Assembly (NCBI RefSeq): GCF_932276165.1 | Contig: NC_063992.1 | Location: 8,194,001 to 8,258,000, forward strand | Direction of reading: 5' to 3' | Origin: Plutella xylostella | Taxonomy: Eukaryota; Arthropoda; Insecta; Lepidoptera; Plutellidae | DNA: 64,000 nucleotides | Shown here: piece by piece, positions 9,875 through 22,332 of the stretch | How the letters are laid out: every line of letters begins with the position of its first letter | Numbering within the stretch: the first letter of the stretch is position 1 | Translations under genes and position numbers: made by a program | The notes under the pieces: model-generated | The model's database searches: none | Seen by the model: only the letters and a program-made list of their open reading frames with translations | Told to the model about the DNA's origin: nothing

Positions 9875-12429
9875 TGCAATTTACTTATAATTTTCCTCGT
9901 ATGCAAACGTTTATTGCAAAAACACTCTCACATTCACTGTGAGAATCCTGAAGTCCCGGAGTGTGGGGAAAACCAGGAGGATAACAGTTTATAGCATGCA
10001 TTTGCACAAGTAAAAATTGGCCAGAGTCTGACAATGCTAACTTTGCAACAGAAACAATAAGTTGGCTCTTATTAGGAAAAAATATGTTGATTTCAGCAAC
10101 AATTATTATTTTGTTTGTTGTTTTATTTGTATAATTACTTTGTAATTACGTGGGGTACCAGTGAAACAAAAAAATGTATTCCATATTTTACCTAAAAAAT
10201 TACTGTGCTACATTACAAAAATACTCGCTGTAACACTACATACCTTTTACCGGGTAGGCAGTTGTTCATATTGCTGAAACTGCGACGCGTCTTTGATATC
10301 TCTGCACTTTGCAGCAAGCAACGGCGAGCGCTATAGAGTAGGTACAGAGGAGCAAACTCTAGGTGTGAACTACATCTCCCAACTCTGCTATGAAACATCT
10401 CTGGGAGAATTTCAGACTGTAAATTGAATGCCAAGTGATTGCCAGCTGAAGCGAATGAGCTTTTGCAACTGCTAACAGACCAATGCAAGTTTCGTCTCGG
10501 CTCGCATGAAACGTCTTATAAAGATTCGCCGAATCTTTCTGAATTCGATCGAGCTAATTCAAAATTAATGACTATTGCCAACTCATTTCAGTGATTGGTT
10601 TCACATAACTCAATGTATACTTGAGGAAATGAGAGTGTTGTGTGAGGTGTTTAATTGTACAAAAACTTACTAAAAAATACAATTAATTGATGTAATTAAG
10701 AGACACACAGTGGGGCAAATGATATCCACTGAGCGACGCAGCAGCAAGTTACGTCAAGACACCTCTTCCACAGGGCATTGACACTGACTGCCGCTACCAT
10801 TGCTGGGACCTGGGAAAACCAATTTGCTTTAAGGCGGAATTACCCAATACCTAGGTGTATGTACTAACTTATAGCCCATTTACACGAAACTAGATGCCAC
10901 ATGCGTGCAGCGTCAAATGAGCAGCATGGACTAAACAGGAAAATGGCATCGTCTAAATAGTCTTTTATTTTGATTGTTAAAAGTGCCAATAGTGGGTTAG
11001 AGCATAACCAGGGATTATTGCTTGACTTTTGACACATCTGTCAATAATTTCATATGGAGATGACTTGGGCTGTTACAAGGGCTAAAAACTTTTTCCAAAA
11101 ATCAACGCCATGCTAAGTAATTCCAAGTTTTACAACCCAAAGACCATTACTAGAGCGGTATAGGTAGTAAATACCTATAATCTAGATTAGTATATCAAAG
11201 ACGTGAAAGTGTTCACATAGAAACGAACTTGCGGTCTAGGTCACTACGCCCGCTACCGCGCCCGCGAGTTCACTATGAACAAGCACTAAGAGTACCTACA
11301 CAATAAAGTTAGCTGCTTGTAAAAGCACAAAACCATAATGAGCAGTAAACTGTTTTCACAGAGATTTGCAAACTTGTTTACACGTTGTGTTTATATTTTG
11401 TATTTTGCGAAATGTTTATGTTTATCTTCTACTGTAGACTGCGAAGTTTCATAATTATTTGCTTACCTACGGTACAGTTTGTCTAACGTTAAATATAATA
11501 GTGAATGATTGTTGGTATTTATTTGATATAAAATTAATGAACTGTCATTTGATACAGAATTAACTTTTGTTTTTTTAAACATTCCGTAAAACTGCCGTTT
11601 CTAAAGTTTATATTGTAGAACAATCCCCATCAATGGATAAATCTATTTTATAGCAGCCCTCTTTTTCGTCTGGGTTGATGACACAGGTCTGGTGTATATC
11701 TGCATTGAATACTTTACGATACCTCACTTAAAAAAGGTCTCTCCTACTATTGGCCATCATAAAAATGGAATGATATCGAACATACAAGAAAGGGGAAGAA
11801 AGGCACAACTAATGTATCTTTTGTGCTCGCTGGCTATTCATCGTAATATTTGTCTAAAAAGTAAAAGCCAGTCAAGTCCGAATCATATGAATATTCAACG
11901 CAATCACTTTTTCGACGGTAAATATATTTTTGTAGTGATTATTAGTTAACATGACATCAAATAAAGTAACATACGATTACAAAGTCCTCTGTCTTGTCTA
12001 TATGAACGTATGGATAGGAATACAGAGCGTGTCGTCTTATTCAAAATCAATCGGATAGTTTTCATATTTTTGTACTTAGAAAAATAAAGTTTGCGAATAT
12101 TCTTTATGTTATTTTTGTGAAACCCAAAACAAAAGAGTTTCAATATGATGAGTAATGTGCATAGTTGCAGTATTAATAATACTTAATCATTTTGGTTTTA
12201 ACAGCGGAACCCTAAAAATCCCTGGCAACGTTCAATATAGGGAATCGGGTCATCGTTTTCAGTTTTCAGTAGGTACAACTTACTCCGTATTGGTTTGTAT
12301 TGGTGTAGCTGGTTGGAGTCCATTCGTTGATTGCTTGTATACATAAATATGGATATAACTGTGATGAGCGATTTGAAAAAGCAACACGACCTATTCATTC
12401 ACTGGAAACAGACTTCAAATATTCTTAGG
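9875..12429. other. No gene seen; one decayed foldback
   Basis: AT-rich DNA. The segment about 10981-11090 (AGTGCCAATAGTGGGTTAGA, then TAACCAGGGA and TGACTTTTGACACAT) is a decayed relative of the foldback at 31184-31342. Reading frames of up to 91 codons show no recognisable domain. Nothing else was found. Confidence 0.5.
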
Positions 12430-12552
12430 CTCGATTTCAGTATTGTAGAATAAGGCTTATTCAAGAGTACTTCTATTTACTCGAGATTAAGCAAGCACTA
12501 AGTACGACTTTTTCCCGGATAAGCCTTATTCTTCAATGGTGAAATCGGGATC
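12430..12552. mobile_element. Foldback (MITE)
   Basis: Imperfect inverted repeats of about 30 bp: TCGATTTCAGTATTGTAGAA then TAAGGCTTAT on the left, and the complement (ATAAGCCTTATTCTTCAATG then GTGAAATCGG) on the right, separated by about 60 bp. No coding capacity. Confidence 0.55.
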
Positions 12553-13224
12553 AAGGTAGCTAACTACATATATACTAATTCAACTATTATAGCAATGAGC
12601 ACATACATAGGTTATGGAGAGCCAAACTATGTTTGATGTGCAACCAGCAATCGCAATACTTAGCAATTTTAATGAGATATGGCTAGGAATACTAAGAACA
12701 ATTTTGTTGCATCCTTCAGGCACATCGGGATAAAATATTTATGATCCTTGTTACAAATAAATTACACTATCATTGCTGTCATCGCATATTAAACGATGCA
12801 CTATTAGGCCAGTATTTCGCATTTACAAATCATTTTTACGTAAATATTGATTTTAAAGATAGCGGGAAAGTACACAATTTATTTCAAAAGAGATTGGTAA
12901 AACCTCTCGATTAATCTCTGGGGAAAACCCGGGGACATTCCTTATAGGTTTGTTTCTTAATTTAGTATTATTCAAACAGTTAATGTATCAGTACTGTACA
13001 CACACACGCGCGCAATGAAAAAGTTCCACTCACAAAATGCCTACACCAAACGACCCTAATTTTTTCAAACATTTCATTTCAAATTTGAACAAAATGTTAT
13101 CGTTTTTAGTTGGTAATATCCTGATGCTCTTTTAATAAATGTACCTCAATATTGCAGAAGTCGTCATTAAGCCAACCTTTTCCGTTTAGGAATTAGTGAG
13201 TGTATGTATTATGACACCCACATC

Positions 13225-13315
13225 ATCATCATCAGCCTATAGCAGTCCACTGCTGGACGTAGGCCTCTCCCAAAGCACGCCACTGGATGCGATCTTTAGC
13301 TTTCCTAAAGCTATA
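13225..13315 (-). repeat. LINE 3' end with ATCATCATCA run
   Basis: ATCATCATCATCAGCCTATA followed by GTCCACTGCTGGACGTAGGC and CTCTCCCAAAGCACGCCACT. This is a very common lepidopteran repeat: the C-terminal coding end plus trinucleotide tail of a LINE, read here from its 3' end (minus strand). A second, weaker piece is at 13656-13745 (GTCCACTGCTGGATATAGGC). Confidence 0.65.
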
Positions 13316-13655
13316 TGACACCCACAACAGCGACAAATCCACATTGGAACGTAGATAATATTATTTTAACATTTCTGTGTTTGTAATCAAGCAAATGAGC
13401 ACGTAGATTAGCTTTTAATTGGGTAACTGACTGACAAATTATTCGGTAAGTTTCGAATTAGGAACGTAATTTAGGAAATGAGGACGACTTTACCACAATA
13501 CCTATATATTATGTACCTAGTGGGAAGATAAATGATATTCAGATCTTATAAGCGGTTAGTTCCACTTACATAAAGCCCAAAGTTATATTTTGATCTTATT
13601 GTATTCCACAGGGTGGAATTTTTACATAAAAAATAAAGGTATAATATATAATGTA

Positions 13656-13745
13656 TAGAGCATTATCATTGGCCCGTAGTCGCGTCCACTGCTGGATATA
13701 GGCCCAAAAGAGGCACAGCACTCTGTCCTCGGGCTTCCTCGTGCA
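13656..13745 (-). repeat. LINE 3' fragment, degraded
   Basis: Contains GTCCACTGCTGGATATAGGC and CTCTGTCCTCGGGCTTCCTC, matching the ending of the LINE family seen at 13225-13315, but without the trinucleotide tail. Confidence 0.45.
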
Positions 13746-16700
13746 GATATTATCTGTCAGATCAGCTATCTGTCTATAAAGGAATACTTACATCTATCAG
13801 AAATTTCTAAAATAAGATAAAAAAAAACAGAAATTTCTAACTTATAAGATTAGGTTTTTTAAACCTAAACCCAATAAGATAAGAACTAAATAAGATCATT
13901 TAAACCTACGTTAACAAGCTTATGACTACTTCATTTTTTCTCTGTTTGTCGTCTTGAACTAAATGGGATAAAGTTAAAAACGATGTGGGATCCATAATCA
14001 TTATGCCCAATTAGGGTTAATAACAAACAAATGCTTTCCGCGATCTTTATTTAGTAGGTAGCGTTAAGTGCAAACGGGACTTGCAAAACTATTTGCGCCT
14101 AACAGCCGGGGGCAGATAACGTTTCCGAGAGGGTGTACATTCTATAATGACGCTCTACTCCCGTTCATTATTTATAATTAGTCACTCGACGGTTTCCTTG
14201 TGAAACACTCCCCGAAGAAGCATTAATCATTTCTATCCAACTGAATTAAGACGGGATGAGTAGGGGAAAAAATGGAAGCGGTTTTGTCTTGCGCTAATAG
14301 AAAGGGGATTGTATAATACAGAATTTTTGCTGAACACTGTTTTGTATAAATTTTGTCATTAGATATTGTGAACAGTAATTCTTCTTTATTTTTTTATATT
14401 TGTTACTTACCAATATCTTATTAGCTTGCTTTTTCGTGAGCCTCTAGTGGCAAACTTTTAGAGGGTATAAAAGTGATGGACCCGTGTTTTTCCCACATGA
14501 TCCGTTACACCACTTGGTTTACTCTAATCAGGCTGTAATGTTTCCCCGAGAAACACTACACTTAATTAATTAACTTTTCCCAAAATCCTATACAGTATTG
14601 TACTAATAGGCTAGTAGCTCACATGCTGTTTTTACACCCGAGTCTACGTGTTTCTATGGTTTAGATTTGATAGAGAGCAATTATGATCAACATGTAATTT
14701 TTTCTCTTAGCTTTTAGAGAAAAAGTTTTATTAAAAATACGATTTAGTCACCTTTTTTCGGCTTTAAATACACCTTTGTAAAATTACTCTAGGTATAATA
14801 TAATATGTACATACAGTTAAACAGGCTAAACTCCGATACGCCTTCATAAAAAGAAAAAGGCTCTTACATTGAATGTGAGTAACTATCATTAACGTAAGTA
14901 TTTGAAACTATACAGCCATAATTAATGCTGAGTTACTCACAAAAGTTGAGATTTCTGTGGTTTACGATATCATAACAAGTATACCGTGAAAATTCAAAGC
15001 CTTTACTTTAATTGGGTTAAGCAACGAACCTAATATCAACGTATTAAGCTTACAATAGTTCAAACAAAATAGCTCAACTTTCGGGCCCGCTTTAACTTGA
15101 TGTGAAGAGCATATAATTGTAGCTTTATGAAATTTCGCCCTTTTAAAGTAAGTGAGTTTGTATGTCACGGTCACATCACATCCCTTTTAGTTTGAAAACC
15201 AAATAACCCCCAAAGTTATTTTGCACATCAAAATTACAGCAATGGCCGGCCCGAACGATTCTCTCCGGCTCAAACATTTTATTAAACGTAACACATTTTA
15301 GTAACGAGCCTTTTCTATCTTTAACTTATTTTATTGGTCGCACTAATTGAGAAAATTTTCAGTAAGTTATAATCGGATATAGGCGGCCATTCATAACGTT
15401 TAGGTGGTTTCATCGAAATTGGGTAAAATTAATAACTCTCCACGGGAACTTTCTTATCGGTATTCACTGGATATAATTTTGGCGAAATGTGAGGTTAATT
15501 AAAGGACCCTGTACTAAGTATGCCTACAAAGTTTGTCCTTCAGCCTCGCCCCCCCTCCGCCCCTCTGGTGCTTCTTCACCCCCTCGCCTCCCCATGATTA
15601 ATGAGCTCAGGAAAAATGTGAGAAGTTAACATTGATTTATAGTTCTTGCTACATCGTGCAAATTAATATCTGTGTGCGGTGGACTATTTTTCGCTTTCAC
15701 AGCTTCCACTTCTGCTGTAAAGGCATGCCCTTTATAAGCATTTATACAAAATGTATATACATTAACTGAAACTCGAAGGTTCTCATGAGTAAATCGATAT
15801 TTATCTGAAAACTCAAAGGAGCTATTGAAAAAAATCCCTGAATCTTAAAAAGTCCTAATATAACCTACCATATTACGATTCAGAGCGAGATACTGACATT
15901 TACCATTAAATGACTTTGACTTGTTTGTATAAAGATATTCTGTAATGTCTACCTGTCTTTGCCCTATGATAATAATTTGGTTAAGGCTAATAGTTTATTA
16001 ACTTCTATAGTTAAGGCTAACATTTCGTTCTTCCATTCATCACTAAGCGATATAAAATATTTAAAGTATATTGGCCACAAAAACACGTATCATTTACAAC
16101 GTTTTAATAACAATGATATTTACAAACTATACCTACTTTGTACTAGAAGAGCACATACTCTATTTAAATTAAGGAGAGCTTTAGGTTAGGTATAATTAAT
16201 AAACTTATATTTTCCCACGCAACGTTTTACCATTATTATTTGGCTTACAAACTTAAGAAGAAATGTCAACACTTCTGGAACATTCCTGCAATTTCCTCGG
16301 AAAATTGAAGTAGGTAGAAGTTCCTATACGCCCCTTAAGTCACATTAACTTACAGTTCGGAAGGCCAACTTTTTATCTTACAAATGCCGCATTTTCCCTA
16401 CTCAAAGTTTAGCGTTCCTGGAGAACAAGAAAAAGGGAAAAGAACAAAATAATCCTGGTTTGCTACATTCTGCGCACCCAGTCGGATGCGCCTCAATGGA
16501 CTGTTATCCCTAAGGACCATTGGGTGAGAGCACCGGTAGGATCGATATTTTTATTTATTAAAATATGTTTAAATGTACGTGTTGTGTACTAATGTATATC
16601 TACCCCTGACAAGCGTGGATATGTCACTATCATCATCTATCCATACGATGATTATCAAAACAATAACTCACAATAGGCACATTTGTAAATATATGTAGGT

Positions 16701-17266
16701 ACTATTGAGATACGCAAGGAGAAAGTTTATTTCACCTTTTCCAGTGTGCTAGAAACTGGGTTCTTTATTTGTCACGTGAAAAATTCATCTCAGAACTTTA
16801 AGATAAGACTTTTGTTTTTTATGGCTTCGCCGTCCATTAATTGCTGTTATATTTCGTGAAATTGTTTTTTGTGTCAGTGGGCAGAGAATCCTTTTGGAAG
16901 CGATAATAATTCTTTCAGAAAACAGCTTAGTTACCAGATATGTATCTGAAGAAACTTTTGTATTTTGTAGAGACATTTTTAACATAATTTATGGTAGTGG
17001 TCGTGTTAAGGTGCTACTACTTAAACACTACATTCTGCAAGATTGTAGATCTAAATAAATAAAAAATAACAGAACAAACAATTGTTTAAATAGTATACCA
17101 TCAAATAAATATATAAGTACAATACATAATAAATATTACATAACCTAGTTTATACAATTAGATAAATATTAAAATACAACCATAATAATTACTTTTGCAC
17201 ATATGTACTGCAATATTTAGAAATATTATATTTGGTGTAAGAGTTACATTTTATATCTTAACTTAT
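13746..17266. other. No gene seen
   Basis: 3.5 kb of AT-rich DNA. Small reading frames (70-76 codons at 14962-15174 minus and 15959-16189 plus) lack any recognisable domain or start context. A C-rich tract is at about 15544-15593. Nothing supports a gene. Confidence 0.5.
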
Positions 17267-17617
17267 TTATTGCATTTTATTTGCATTGAGGTAGGTATAA
17301 TCTGAAGTATGTTTGTCTAAATCTGCGGACTGGACTCTAGGGTAGAAGCTTTGCTGCAATAACGTTGGGTTCAGAATTCGATTCCCAACAATTTGTGTTT
17401 CTGATTTCTGTTCGTTGCTTGCTTCTGCTGCCCCCCTTTGTGTGGTACCAGTTCCTAGAACTCGTATAGATTTACCTAGAGTATACATACAAGACTGACC
17501 AGCCTTTGATTTCCTAAAAGTGAGTGTTGCACCTGCACTGCACTGTGTACAATCGTACCGATCAGTTTTCCTTTTGAATGGGTAGTGAGTGTGATAGAAC
17601 AGTGGCCTCACCATCAC
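17267..17617 (-). CDS. Unrecognised reading frame, possible terminal exon
   Basis: A 116-codon frame on the minus strand with mixed, non-repetitive composition. It has a cluster of basic residues and CxxC (DRYDCTQCSAGATLTF, residues about 20-35) and a polar C-terminal half. The stop codon is followed at once by two overlapping AATAAA signals (minus strand, about 17255-17275), as at the end of an insect gene. I do not recognise the protein. No convincing upstream exon, splice acceptor or promoter was found, and the first ATG may be internal. It could equally be chance. The SINE at 17664 lies just upstream. Confidence 0.25.
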   Translation of the reverse strand: MMVRPLFYHTHYPFKRKTDRYDCTQCSAGATLTFRKSKAGQSCMYTLGKSIRVLGTGTTQRGAAEASNEQKSETQIVGNRILNPTLLQQSFYPRVQSADLDKHTSDYTYLNANKMQ

Positions 17618-17663
17618 CGAACGTTATCAATAAACAATCCTATACTCTGTCCATTATACTTGA

Positions 17664-17921
17664 CGACCGAATGGCGTAGTGGTTAGTGACCCTGACTACT
17701 GAATGGTCCCGGGTTCGATTCCCGGCTGGGGCAGATATTTGTTTAAACACAGATATTTGTTCTCGGGTCTTGGATGTGCCCGTAAAATGGCAATAGGCCC
17801 GCCCCCTATTACATTGGGACTAACATAACACTCTGGCAAAAAGTGGGTGCAGCAATGCACCTCTGCCTACCCCGCAAGGGAGTACATTAGTACAAGGCGT
17901 GAGTGCGTGTTTTATTTTTTT
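17664..17921 (+). mobile_element. tRNA-derived SINE, copy 2 (different body)
   Basis: The tRNA-like head is nearly identical to the copy at 1889 (A box TGGCGTAGTGGTTAGTG, B box GGTTCGATTCC) but lacks about 8 bases between the boxes. After the shared stretch CTCGGGTCTTGG the body switches to an unrelated sequence (GGCAATAGGCCCGCCCCCTA, then CTGCCTACCCCGCAAGGGAG). CATTATA occurs at 17652-17658 and 17922-17928, a possible but short target duplication. Confidence 0.75.
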
Positions 17922-17929
17922 CATTATAA

Positions 17930-18593
17930 TATTATTGGTTTTTTGACATTCGAAATCCCATACATATTTTTGATGACTGCAAATGAAAACCAACTTTACT
18001 TACCAGACATAAGGAAACTTCAAAAATACAATAACATAGTGGAAGCTATATAGCGTTGCTTGCTTGTCAAGTAACTTGTATGGATCTGAAAGAGGTTTGA
18101 CAGGCGAGCGACGCAGCTTATGGATTCATCGCTAATGCGTCAGTGGTGGTATGGTGGCTAGAATAGCTCTTTTCAATAAGGACTTACACCTGAATGGAAA
18201 ACATAAACTGTAGGTACATCTTGACGGTTGACTACAAAATCTGATAGCAAACAATCAACGCAATTTAATTCCAATTCAAAGGGAGATATGTTGAAAGTAC
18301 CTGAATAACTCAGTTGATTAATGTCTTCAGTTCTGATTCGGGTGCAGGTGGGTCTGTTTTTCCTGAAACTTTTGTAGCTGAAGTGTTCCCTATTCTGGGC
18401 GACTGAACAAGAGAGAAGAAAATCCACTCGAAACGGGGGAATTAGTATTCAGATCATAGTATAAGATATTAATACCTACTAAGGAGTTAAATTGTAAGGT
18501 AACGTTTATGTAGGTACATCTTTAAAGTGTAAAATTTCGTCTGTTCCAATAAAGTATATTTTCTTTCTTTCTTTCAGATTTTTATATCGATAT
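17930..18593. other. LINE-type 3' tail, otherwise no gene
   Basis: No coding frame of note. At about 18535-18579 the string TGTTCCAATAAAGTATATTT runs into (TTTC)n. This looks like the polyadenylation signal and simple-sequence tail of a 5'-truncated LINE on the plus strand; a similar arrangement is at 21139-21174. Confidence 0.45.
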
Positions 18594-18814
18594 GTGGTGT
18601 CAGCTGATCTACGCGAGCGTCAGGCGAGCAGTGTGACAGGACACCGTAAGGGAACACGCTACTCGTTTTCTAAACTACTTGATATAATTATAGTGACCTG
18701 TAATTCCCGACGACTTGGTCATAAACTACAGGCACTATACCTTCAGTCAGTCGGCAGTCTGACATCAGGGATCCATGGAGCAGTGGATCTAGCCGCTGCA
18801 GCGTATAGCCACAG

Positions 18815-18961
18815 TACTCACAAGGAGAGTCGCCTCGGGTTGTGAGACCCCTCCCTGATGTCCTGACAGATGCCGGAGCTGTTGATGGCACGCTCACTTC
18901 CCATACTCCATCCGGAGCACTCGTGTTTGGATCCACACTAGGGACAATGGAGAAGCCATAA
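18815..18961 (+). CDS. Unrecognised candidate terminal exon
   Basis: After a CCACAG that could serve as a splice acceptor, 48 codons run to TAA. Composition is protein-like (PRVVRPLPDVLTDAGAVDG, then SGALVFGSTLGTMEKP), and the G+C content is higher than in the surroundings. The final motif LGTMExP is echoed at 34832-34855 (LVTAPLGTMEGP). No upstream exon or polypyrimidine tract was found, and the antisense strand also has a 101-codon frame (18688-18993), so the coding strand is not settled. No family is recognised. Confidence 0.25.
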   Translation, partial: YSQGESPRVVRPLPDVLTDAGAVDGTLTSHTPSGALVFGSTLGTMEKP

Positions 18962-19596
18962 GGAAAATTACGAGTTCCTTTATTAGAGGCCAAGACCTTT
19001 TTTTGACGATTTTTAAAAGTGTAGTACTTATGTACTTATTTTTACAGGCCGACTTAGTTTCAACTTACGACTGAACGGTAGAGCGTCGTTCTCAGTTTCC
19101 CTGACGTATTAGAAACGCCCTGAATAGGTCGGCAGGGACCCCTTCAGCCTTAAATAATTAAGTAAGAATTATATACAACAATAATCATAAATTAAACGAA
19201 CCTGCCGTTTCGTAACGGCTTCTTTGAAAGGGCGTATGACCTACTCCGTTGTAATTTATAAACCCGACCGAATAAGAGAGGTGTAATAATTTTCAGTATC
19301 TGTGCCGACGCAGTTACAAACATTTTCATGCTATTATTCCACTGAGATGCTAGCTGTTGCTCAAATAAGGACCGTCGCTAAATTTTCAAGTTGCGCCGGA
19401 CCGTATATAAAATCTACATTTTTCGTTTGGGAGTAAAAAATATGGCTCAGCAACATCCTGCAACATAGTCAAAATGGTTTTAACAGGCGATATTTTCCCT
19501 ATCGCAACATGTCATCTACCAGAGAACATTTCAAAAGCAGAGTCAGGTGCGATATTCGGGACTACTCAGCAACTCTAAAATAGCGACTCCCTATAC

Positions 19597-19645
19597 AGGG
19601 TGTTTCAAAAATATCCTATACCCTTTTTGCAACAACCTGTATATG
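19597..19645. repeat. Short remnant of ACAGGGTG-type foldback
   Basis: ATACAGGGTGTTTCAAAAAT facing ACCCTTTTTGCAACAACCTG and TAT. These are the two ends of the element seen complete at 20367-20481, with almost nothing between them. Confidence 0.45.
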
Positions 19646-20069
19646 CATTGCTTTGTATCGTTATTTCTTAAATACAAACAATACTTTATTTATACCTAGG
19701 TAAGTATCAATAACGCGAAATTGTGGGCTACTGATATGTTAAACTATAAGTCTCAAGTAAGTATTTATGATATTTGTGTATTTCACGAGATTAATTATAT
19801 CGCTTTCGTGATTATTGATTACGTGTTTGATATATTCGTTAAATTAGTGCAAGGGTCGACTGACCACTATGGTTTCTTATTGCTGCTCACTGCTTAAAGG
19901 TATTCAAGGTTGGTTTAAGGATAGACTTCTTCTATAGATTCCGATAGAGTCTTGCCTAGTGCTAACTTTAGCTTATACAAAGTGTTGTTTTTCGAACCCG
20001 ACAAACAACATATTGTATACATATTATTATGCGCAATCACTTTTGTAATGCTGAGTTGATCTGGCCGTG

Positions 20070-20188
20070 TAGCACAGGGCGCCATTAAGACGTGACAAGA
20101 GTTCTCCGTCTCGCTCGCTCTTGAGGCTACGCGATGTGAGTGAGCGCGATGCAAAACTCTTGTCACGTCTTAAATGCGCCCCGTGCTA
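20070..20188. mobile_element. Foldback (MITE)
   Basis: Inverted arms of about 33 bp: TAGCACAGGGCGCCATTAAG then ACGTGACAAGAGTT, facing AACTCTTGTCACGTCTTAAA then TGCGCCCCGTGCTA. The loop is G+C-rich (CGCTCGCTC and GTGAGTGAGCGCG). No coding capacity. Confidence 0.65.
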
Positions 20189-20208
20189 GCCCTCCTGAAT
20201 AGGGCATC

Positions 20209-20500
20209 AGGAGGGTCACTCTCTAAATCGACGAACGAACGAACGAGAATTGTAGCGCTGCAGTTTTTGTTTTTCCGAAGCTTCGGAGCGCTGCGCGAAC
20301 CACGGCTCTATCTCGTTGTATTAAGCGTGCCGATCGCGTGACAATGCTCGTTAGTTCATCGATATACAGGGTGTTGCAAAAAGGGTATACTAAGCCGAAA
20401 CCAGCATGTGCAGCATGTTATATCTGAGCCCGAAACTGAAATCAGAATTCCGGCTTAGTATACCCATTTTGCAACACCCTGTCTACCTAGAGTGACCCCC
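20209..20500. mobile_element. Foldback family M1, copy 4, split by another foldback
   Basis: Left end GGAGGGTCACTCTCTAAATC and right end CTACCTAGAGTGACCCCC belong to M1. Between them the core (CCACGGCTCTATCTCGTTGT) is in inverted orientation relative to copy 1. The copy is interrupted at 20367-20481 by a second element. Confidence 0.65.
20367..20481. mobile_element. Foldback inserted in M1 copy 4
   Basis: 115 bp with inverted ends CAGGGTGTTGCAAAAAGGGT then ATACTAAGCCG, and the near-perfect complement at the right. The target appears to be TA, judging from M1 copy 3, where the uninterrupted sequence reads GTATACCTAGAG. Ends and target suggest a mariner-like origin. Confidence 0.65.
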
Positions 20501-21611
20501 AGGTACGTTGCGGTACAATTGGCCGAGCGGTGTTGGCAGCCCACCAATACCTTCACAAAATGCAATTCGAAAACAATTCTTCTGCAAGATATTTCTGCCT
20601 AAACAACCCCGATCCTGAACGTATGCAGGCTATTTTAAGTTTTAATATTTCAGTTGGTACAGCGCTGCCACTTCAGCAAGACTAGTCGTTTGACTGCAGA
20701 CTGGATTAAGTATAATTTTTATGCTTCACCGAATGAAAACAAAAGTATAAGTTAATTCGTGTAGTTAAATAGGTATAAAATATACTTACGATATCCGTAA
20801 TGTAGTATTTGAGTATAAGGATCTGTTTCCCAATGTCTGGATAATCGCTACCTGTATGATAGAATTTACCGTGTGTGTGCCGTCAATCTCTGTAATGATG
20901 TTTTAGACAGTGACAGCATGTCTTTTATCCCACAAGTAGTCATTATCCAGACTTTGTGAAACAGATTTTAAACGTACCAAATTATCATCGTACCAATATT
21001 ATATGTATTATAAGCGGATATAGATTTGCAGTTGAATTATTAATCATTTTCCTTTACGAAGAGAGACATGCCAGTATTTTACTAGTACTCGTAGACTGTA
21101 TTTTTTGACTGTACAGTAGTATACTGTATTTTCTGCTTGTGGCAATAAACTATTTTTCTTTCTTTCTTTCTTTCCAGTCCCGCCTTCGTGGTTCACTCAG
21201 ATGTAGGTACCTCCAGACAGGCCGTTCACTCCGCGCCGACCGCACTCCCATCTTCTTCAGCGGTGCGTGGAAAAAACCCCTTGATTTATGTTCTCGAGCG
21301 GCTATCTCGAGATAAATTATAGTCTATCGCATTTCGCGGATGCATACATGTGAGAAAGTGAGAAATGACGCGGCGCCCGGGCGCTCGCCATTACGACGGT
21401 TTTATACGCTTTTATTAAAAGCCAAATGTTTGTTCAACTTTTTTTTACTCGTAGCTACACAGAGTTGAGTTGTTGTATGTGGTTATGGATTTATAAATGT
21501 TGCTTCAACAACTTTGTTAAATGTTTTAGGTTGGTATTTCAACTATTATTATGTCCCCGGGAGGCATAGGCATGCTAACTATATAGAGTTATTGCTATCG
21601 AATTGGAATTA
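20501..21611. other. No gene seen; LINE-type tail
   Basis: Mostly AT-rich. At 21139-21174 GTGGCAATAAACTATTTTTC runs into (TTTC)n, a LINE-like polyadenylation signal and tail. A G+C-rich stretch (21176-21400) has no open frame of note. Confidence 0.5.
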
Positions 21612-21659
21612 TTAATATTGGCGTTTTAACTTACAATAAAACGCTTATTAAATACTTAC

Positions 21660-21814
21660 CTATTCGAAGCCTATACATATAATGAGAGCGGCACTTCCGT
21701 TTTCCCTAAATCGTGTTTTTGTTACCTGTTTGCACACGTTTTACTCCTTCCTCCACCGCATGGCAGGCCGGCGCTCGGCTATATAAGGGCCGACGCGCGG
21801 CGCTTGCCTCATTG
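21660..21814 (-). repeat. DIRS-A 3' inverted terminal repeat
   Basis: 155 bp, identical to the complement of 27085-27239. It starts CTATTCGAAGCCTATACATA and ends GCGCTTGCCTCATTG. It carries a TATATAAG box which, in this copy, faces outward from the element's coding strand. Confidence 0.95.
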
Positions 21815-21849
21815 CGTCATTAAATAAGTTTGCCAGGCAGAACTTATTG

Positions 21850-21950
21850 TATAGGCTTCGAATAGGTAAGTATTTAATAAGCGTTTTATTGTAAGTTAAA
21901 ACGCCAATATTAAACACTGTACGCTATTCGAAGCCTATACATATAATGAG
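21850..21950 (-). repeat. DIRS-A internal complementary region (joined-ends template)
   Basis: The left half (21850-21913) is the complement of the element's left extension, 21612-21675. The right half (21907-21950) is the complement of the right extension, 27213-27256. The two halves meet at ATATTAA (21907-21913). In DIRS elements this region is thought to template closure of the cDNA into a circle; here it records what the circle junction looks like. The two arms (TATAGGCTTCGAATAG and CTATTCGAAGCCTATA) can pair as a hairpin with the junction in the loop. Confidence 0.9.
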
Positions 21951-22332
21951 AAGTGTTTGTTATCGCCTGGCGGTGGAGGACGCCAATGTGATCTCTAGGT
22001 TCTAACTGATAGCAAGAGGCTAGTCAGGTAGTGATGCATGAGTCAGGAGAGTAAAAATTTTTGAGCTGTGTGAGGAGTTAATTAATAAGCAGTTGAAACA
22101 AAATGATTAACAGTCTATAAACTTTATTGGATCCAACCTAGGTACCTATACATAAGAAAATCATTAAGAATTAACTGTTTCTGCATTGATAGATACATAA
22201 CAATAAAAATTAACTAAGAGTTACAGTAACACATTAGTAATATTAATATCAGTTACACTATTTTATAATGATCCATCTTGATTACAATAATAATTTCAAT
22301 CAACAAATCATCAAAAGTATATAATAAATCGC

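Noticed and set aside
10213..10488. 91-codon minus-strand frame
   Set aside because: No domain, no repeats, no splice or promoter context; length is within chance.
15959..16189. 76-codon plus-strand frame
   Set aside because: AT-driven composition, no recognisable domain and no start or splice support.
16490..16545. CTGTTATCCCTAAGG, resembling insect mitochondrial 16S rRNA (possible nuclear copy)
   Set aside because: The match is only about 15 bases; flanks do not resemble 16S.
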